From NCBI GenBank assembly GCA_029940345.1, contig JAOZRC010000218.1, positions 1 through 8,172 on the forward strand: a stretch of DNA of 8,172 bases, in the 5' to 3' direction. Shown piece after piece: positions 6,490 through 8,172 of this stretch. The notes beneath the pieces were generated by a model that worked only from the letters and a program-made list of their open reading frames with translations, searched no databases and was not told where the DNA came from. The translations under genes and the position numbers were made by a program. The DNA comes from Desulfobacterales bacterium (GTDB lineage Bacteria > Desulfobacterota > Desulfobacteria > Desulfobacterales > JAUCGF01). Each line of letters opens with the position of its first letter. The stretch's first letter is position 1.

Positions 6490-7344
6490 ATGGATCATCC
6501 GTTAATAAATCCGAAACCCATGACCGATAAGATGTTTCTGCGCTTTAGCAGATTTATCCAGGATGAGCTGGGAATTAAGATGCCGGAAGTCAAAAAGTTG
6601 ATGCTCCAGTCCCGCATTTTAAAACGCCTGAGGAAACTGGGTATAAATTCATTCGAGGAATACCATGACTATGTGTTCAGTCCCCAGGGGTTGAAAGACG
6701 AACTGGGTTTGATGATTGATGTGGTGACCACGAAAAAAACCGATTTTTTCAGGGAGCCAAAGCATTTCAATTATCTTGTCGAAACGGCCTTGCCGAGAAT
6801 ATTGGGATTCCGAACCAACCCGTATAAAGTTCAAATGGTCGTCTGGAGTGCCGGTTGCTCTACCGGGGAGGAACCCTACACGCTTGCCATGGTACTCAGC
6901 GAATTCGCACGAACACAAAAAAAATTTGATTTTAAGGTCATCGGCACGGATATTTCCGGAGATGCCCTCCGAAAAGCAAGGATGGGCATTTACGATTCAG
7001 AAAAAGCGGAGCCGATACCCCAAGTCTATAAGAAGAGATATTTGCTAAAAAGCAAGGACAAGTCCAGGCGGCTTGTCCGCGTTACGCCCCAATTGAGATA
7101 TGTCGTAGATTTCAGGATTCATAATTTAATGGAGAAGCGCTTCAACATTCGAATCAGCCCGGATATTATTTTTTTTAGAAATGTAATGATCTATTTTAGC
7201 CGGGAAACCCAGGAACAGGTACTCTGTAATTTATGCCGACGATTAAAGCCAAATGGATTGATTTTTACCGGACATTCAGAAACCTTGACCGGACTGGCAG
7301 TGCCGCTGGTTTCCCTGGCACCCACGGTCTACCGGAAAAAATAG
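6490..7344 (+). CDS. cheR: Chemotaxis protein methyltransferase CheR
   Basis: Cytoplasmic enzyme of 284 residues (E. coli CheR has 286) that transfers methyl groups from S-adenosylmethionine to receptor glutamates. The helical N-terminal domain covers about 10-80. The catalytic domain follows with TDFFRE (84-89), the SAM-binding motif GCSTGEEP (122-129), GTDIS (152-156, the acidic residue expected to hold the ribose), and RNVMIYF (230-236) with GHSE (261-264). All hallmark motifs are intact. The start ATG 6490 has only a weak site, GGTGA (6481-6485), 4 bases upstream, so translation may be low; an in-frame ATG at 6520 would remove ten residues. It is separated from cheW by 246 bases of palindromic repeats, so it may have its own transcript or reduced expression. 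Its natural substrate is probably the MCP encoded upstream, which has a tether-like tail to bring CheR close. Confidence 0.96.
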   Translation: MDHPLINPKPMTDKMFLRFSRFIQDELGIKMPEVKKLMLQSRILKRLRKLGINSFEEYHDYVFSPQGLKDELGLMIDVVTTKKTDFFREPKHFNYLVETALPRILGFRTNPYKVQMVVWSAGCSTGEEPYTLAMVLSEFARTQKKFDFKVIGTDISGDALRKARMGIYDSEKAEPIPQVYKKRYLLKSKDKSRRLVRVTPQLRYVVDFRIHNLMEKRFNIRISPDIIFFRNVMIYFSRETQEQVLCNLCRRLKPNGLIFTGHSETLTGLAVPLVSLAPTVYRKK

Positions 7345-7477
7345 GAACCCAGCCACCATCTTCAGGTATGATGTGAGATATAAAATTGAATAAAGCTATA
7401 AACACACAATCTGACATAGGGTGCGGAATGTTATCCCCCCGATTCCCGGATTTCGGTTTCATATTTCATGTGCATCC

Positions 7478-8038
7478 ATGTTAAAACGAAAAAAAACGCT
7501 GAAAGTGGGTGAATACCACGCCAGTAAAACACCAATGATTTTGCATACGATTTTAGGTTCCTGCGTTGCAGCCTGCCTGTTCGACCCGGTCCGGCGAATT
7601 GGGGGAATGAACCATATTCTCATGCCCGGAGCCTTGGACCTTAAAAAATTTGATATGTCTGCAAGATATGGTATCAATGCCATGGAACTGTTGATCAATA
7701 AAATTATGAAACTGGGTGGCAACCGGCGGCACCTTAAGGCAAAACTGTTCGGCGGGGCTCATCTTTTCCCCTCCATACCCGAAAATAGAAGCATCGGCAA
7801 ACAAAACGCTGTTTTTTCAACAGAATTTTTAAAGAAAGAGGGCATTGAAATCCTCAAGGTTGATCTGGGAGGACATGCCACCCGGAAAATTTATTTTCAT
7901 ACGGATACCGGGAAAGTCTTTCTGAAACGAACTTTTAGCGACCACTACCATAACCAAATTGCCGAACAAGAAAGAAGGCAGCTTGACAGGGTGCGCAAAA
8001 AATTTAAAAGATTGACTGATGTGACGTTGTTTAAGTAG
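7478..8038 (+). CDS. cheD: Chemoreceptor glutamine deamidase CheD
   Basis: Cytoplasmic deamidase of 186 residues that converts specific receptor glutamines to glutamates and so tunes receptor activity; in other bacteria it also partners the phosphatase CheC. The N-terminal part has the family pattern LKVGEYHASK...LHTILGSCVAACLFD...GGMNHILMPG. C29 and H46 have the same 17-residue spacing as catalytic Cys27 and His44 of Thermotoga CheD, with T24 close by. LFGGAHLF (about 88-95) and the later IEILKVDLGGHATRKIYF region are also typical. A basic, charged tail (about 155-186) is longer than in many CheD proteins. The start is uncertain: ATG 7478 begins just before the conserved region but has no clear ribosome site, while GTG 7421 would add 19 residues. 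It follows cheR by 133 bases. Its last codons lie in a 22-bp tandem duplication. No cheC is in view. Confidence 0.92.
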   Translation: MLKRKKTLKVGEYHASKTPMILHTILGSCVAACLFDPVRRIGGMNHILMPGALDLKKFDMSARYGINAMELLINKIMKLGGNRRHLKAKLFGGAHLFPSIPENRSIGKQNAVFSTEFLKKEGIEILKVDLGGHATRKIYFHTDTGKVFLKRTFSDHYHNQIAEQERRQLDRVRKKFKRLTDVTLFK

Positions 8039-8069
8039 GGTCTATAGGTTGTTTAAGTAGGGTCTATAG
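8026..8069 (+). repeat. 22-bp exact tandem duplication over the cheD stop codon
   Basis: The unit at 8026-8047 is repeated without change at 8048-8069; each copy contains TTTAAGTAGGGTCTATAG. The first copy encodes the last residues (LFK) and the TAG stop of cheD, so the second copy is wholly non-coding and the protein is unchanged. With only two units it is more likely a recent slippage duplication than a functional array. The remaining 103 bases to the window end show no gene or named site. Confidence 0.9.
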
Positions 8070-8172
8070 ATAGTCACATATTACATTTCACAAGGCCAGA
8101 GGGAGGAGGCTGTATTGTATGTATACTCGCGAAGGCCATAATTGGTGATTTTATAATTGATCAATACCTTAA

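Noticed and set aside
8098..8146. Possible small gene after cheD with GGAGGAGG followed by ATG
   Set aside because: The frame from the ATG near 8120 stops after nine codons, and the strong GGAGGAGG motif is spaced too far from it to be convincing.

Overview
This window looks like part of the chromosome of a motile, Gram-negative-type bacterium. Its core is a set of five chemotaxis genes on the + strand, in the order cheB, a methyl-accepting chemotaxis protein (MCP) gene, cheW, cheR, cheD. The receptor layout, the moderate GC content, the palindromic repeats related to GTAGGGTGGGT and the IS4-type element fit a deltaproteobacterial, Desulfobacterota-like organism. That assignment is inference from style; the window holds no phylogenetic marker.

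Layout. Positions 2-298 hold the 3' end of an unrecognised gene that is open from the window edge and ends inside an insertion sequence. Positions 280-1949 are a complete IS4-family insertion sequence: perfect 19-bp terminal inverted repeats, one DDE transposase with the YREK signature, and its own promoter. There is no target-site duplication, and the right end abuts half of a palindromic repeat whose other half is absent on the left, so the IS junctions look rearranged. Positions 1950-2096 carry a 12-bp hairpin and a weak sigma-28-like site ahead of cheB. The chemotaxis block runs from 2097 to 8038. The 246-bp cheW-cheR gap is filled with palindromic repeats, including a pair that could form a hairpin of about 32 bp. 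The cheR-cheD gap (7345-7477) shows nothing I can name. A 22-bp exact tandem duplication covers the cheD stop codon, and 8070-8172 shows no gene.

How the genes work together. The MCP senses through a long periplasmic helical domain and couples to the CheA kinase (not in this window) through CheW. CheR methylates and CheB demethylates the receptor; CheB is switched on by phosphorylation of its receiver domain. CheD deamidates receptor glutamines. The receptor ends in a flexible linker and the pentapeptide EFEEY, which fits the general pattern of a CheR/CheB tether. This is therefore a receptor packaged with its adaptation enzymes, but without cheA or cheY in view. I see no evidence of a wholly new system; the most unusual parts are the three-repeat sensor domain and the non-canonical tether.
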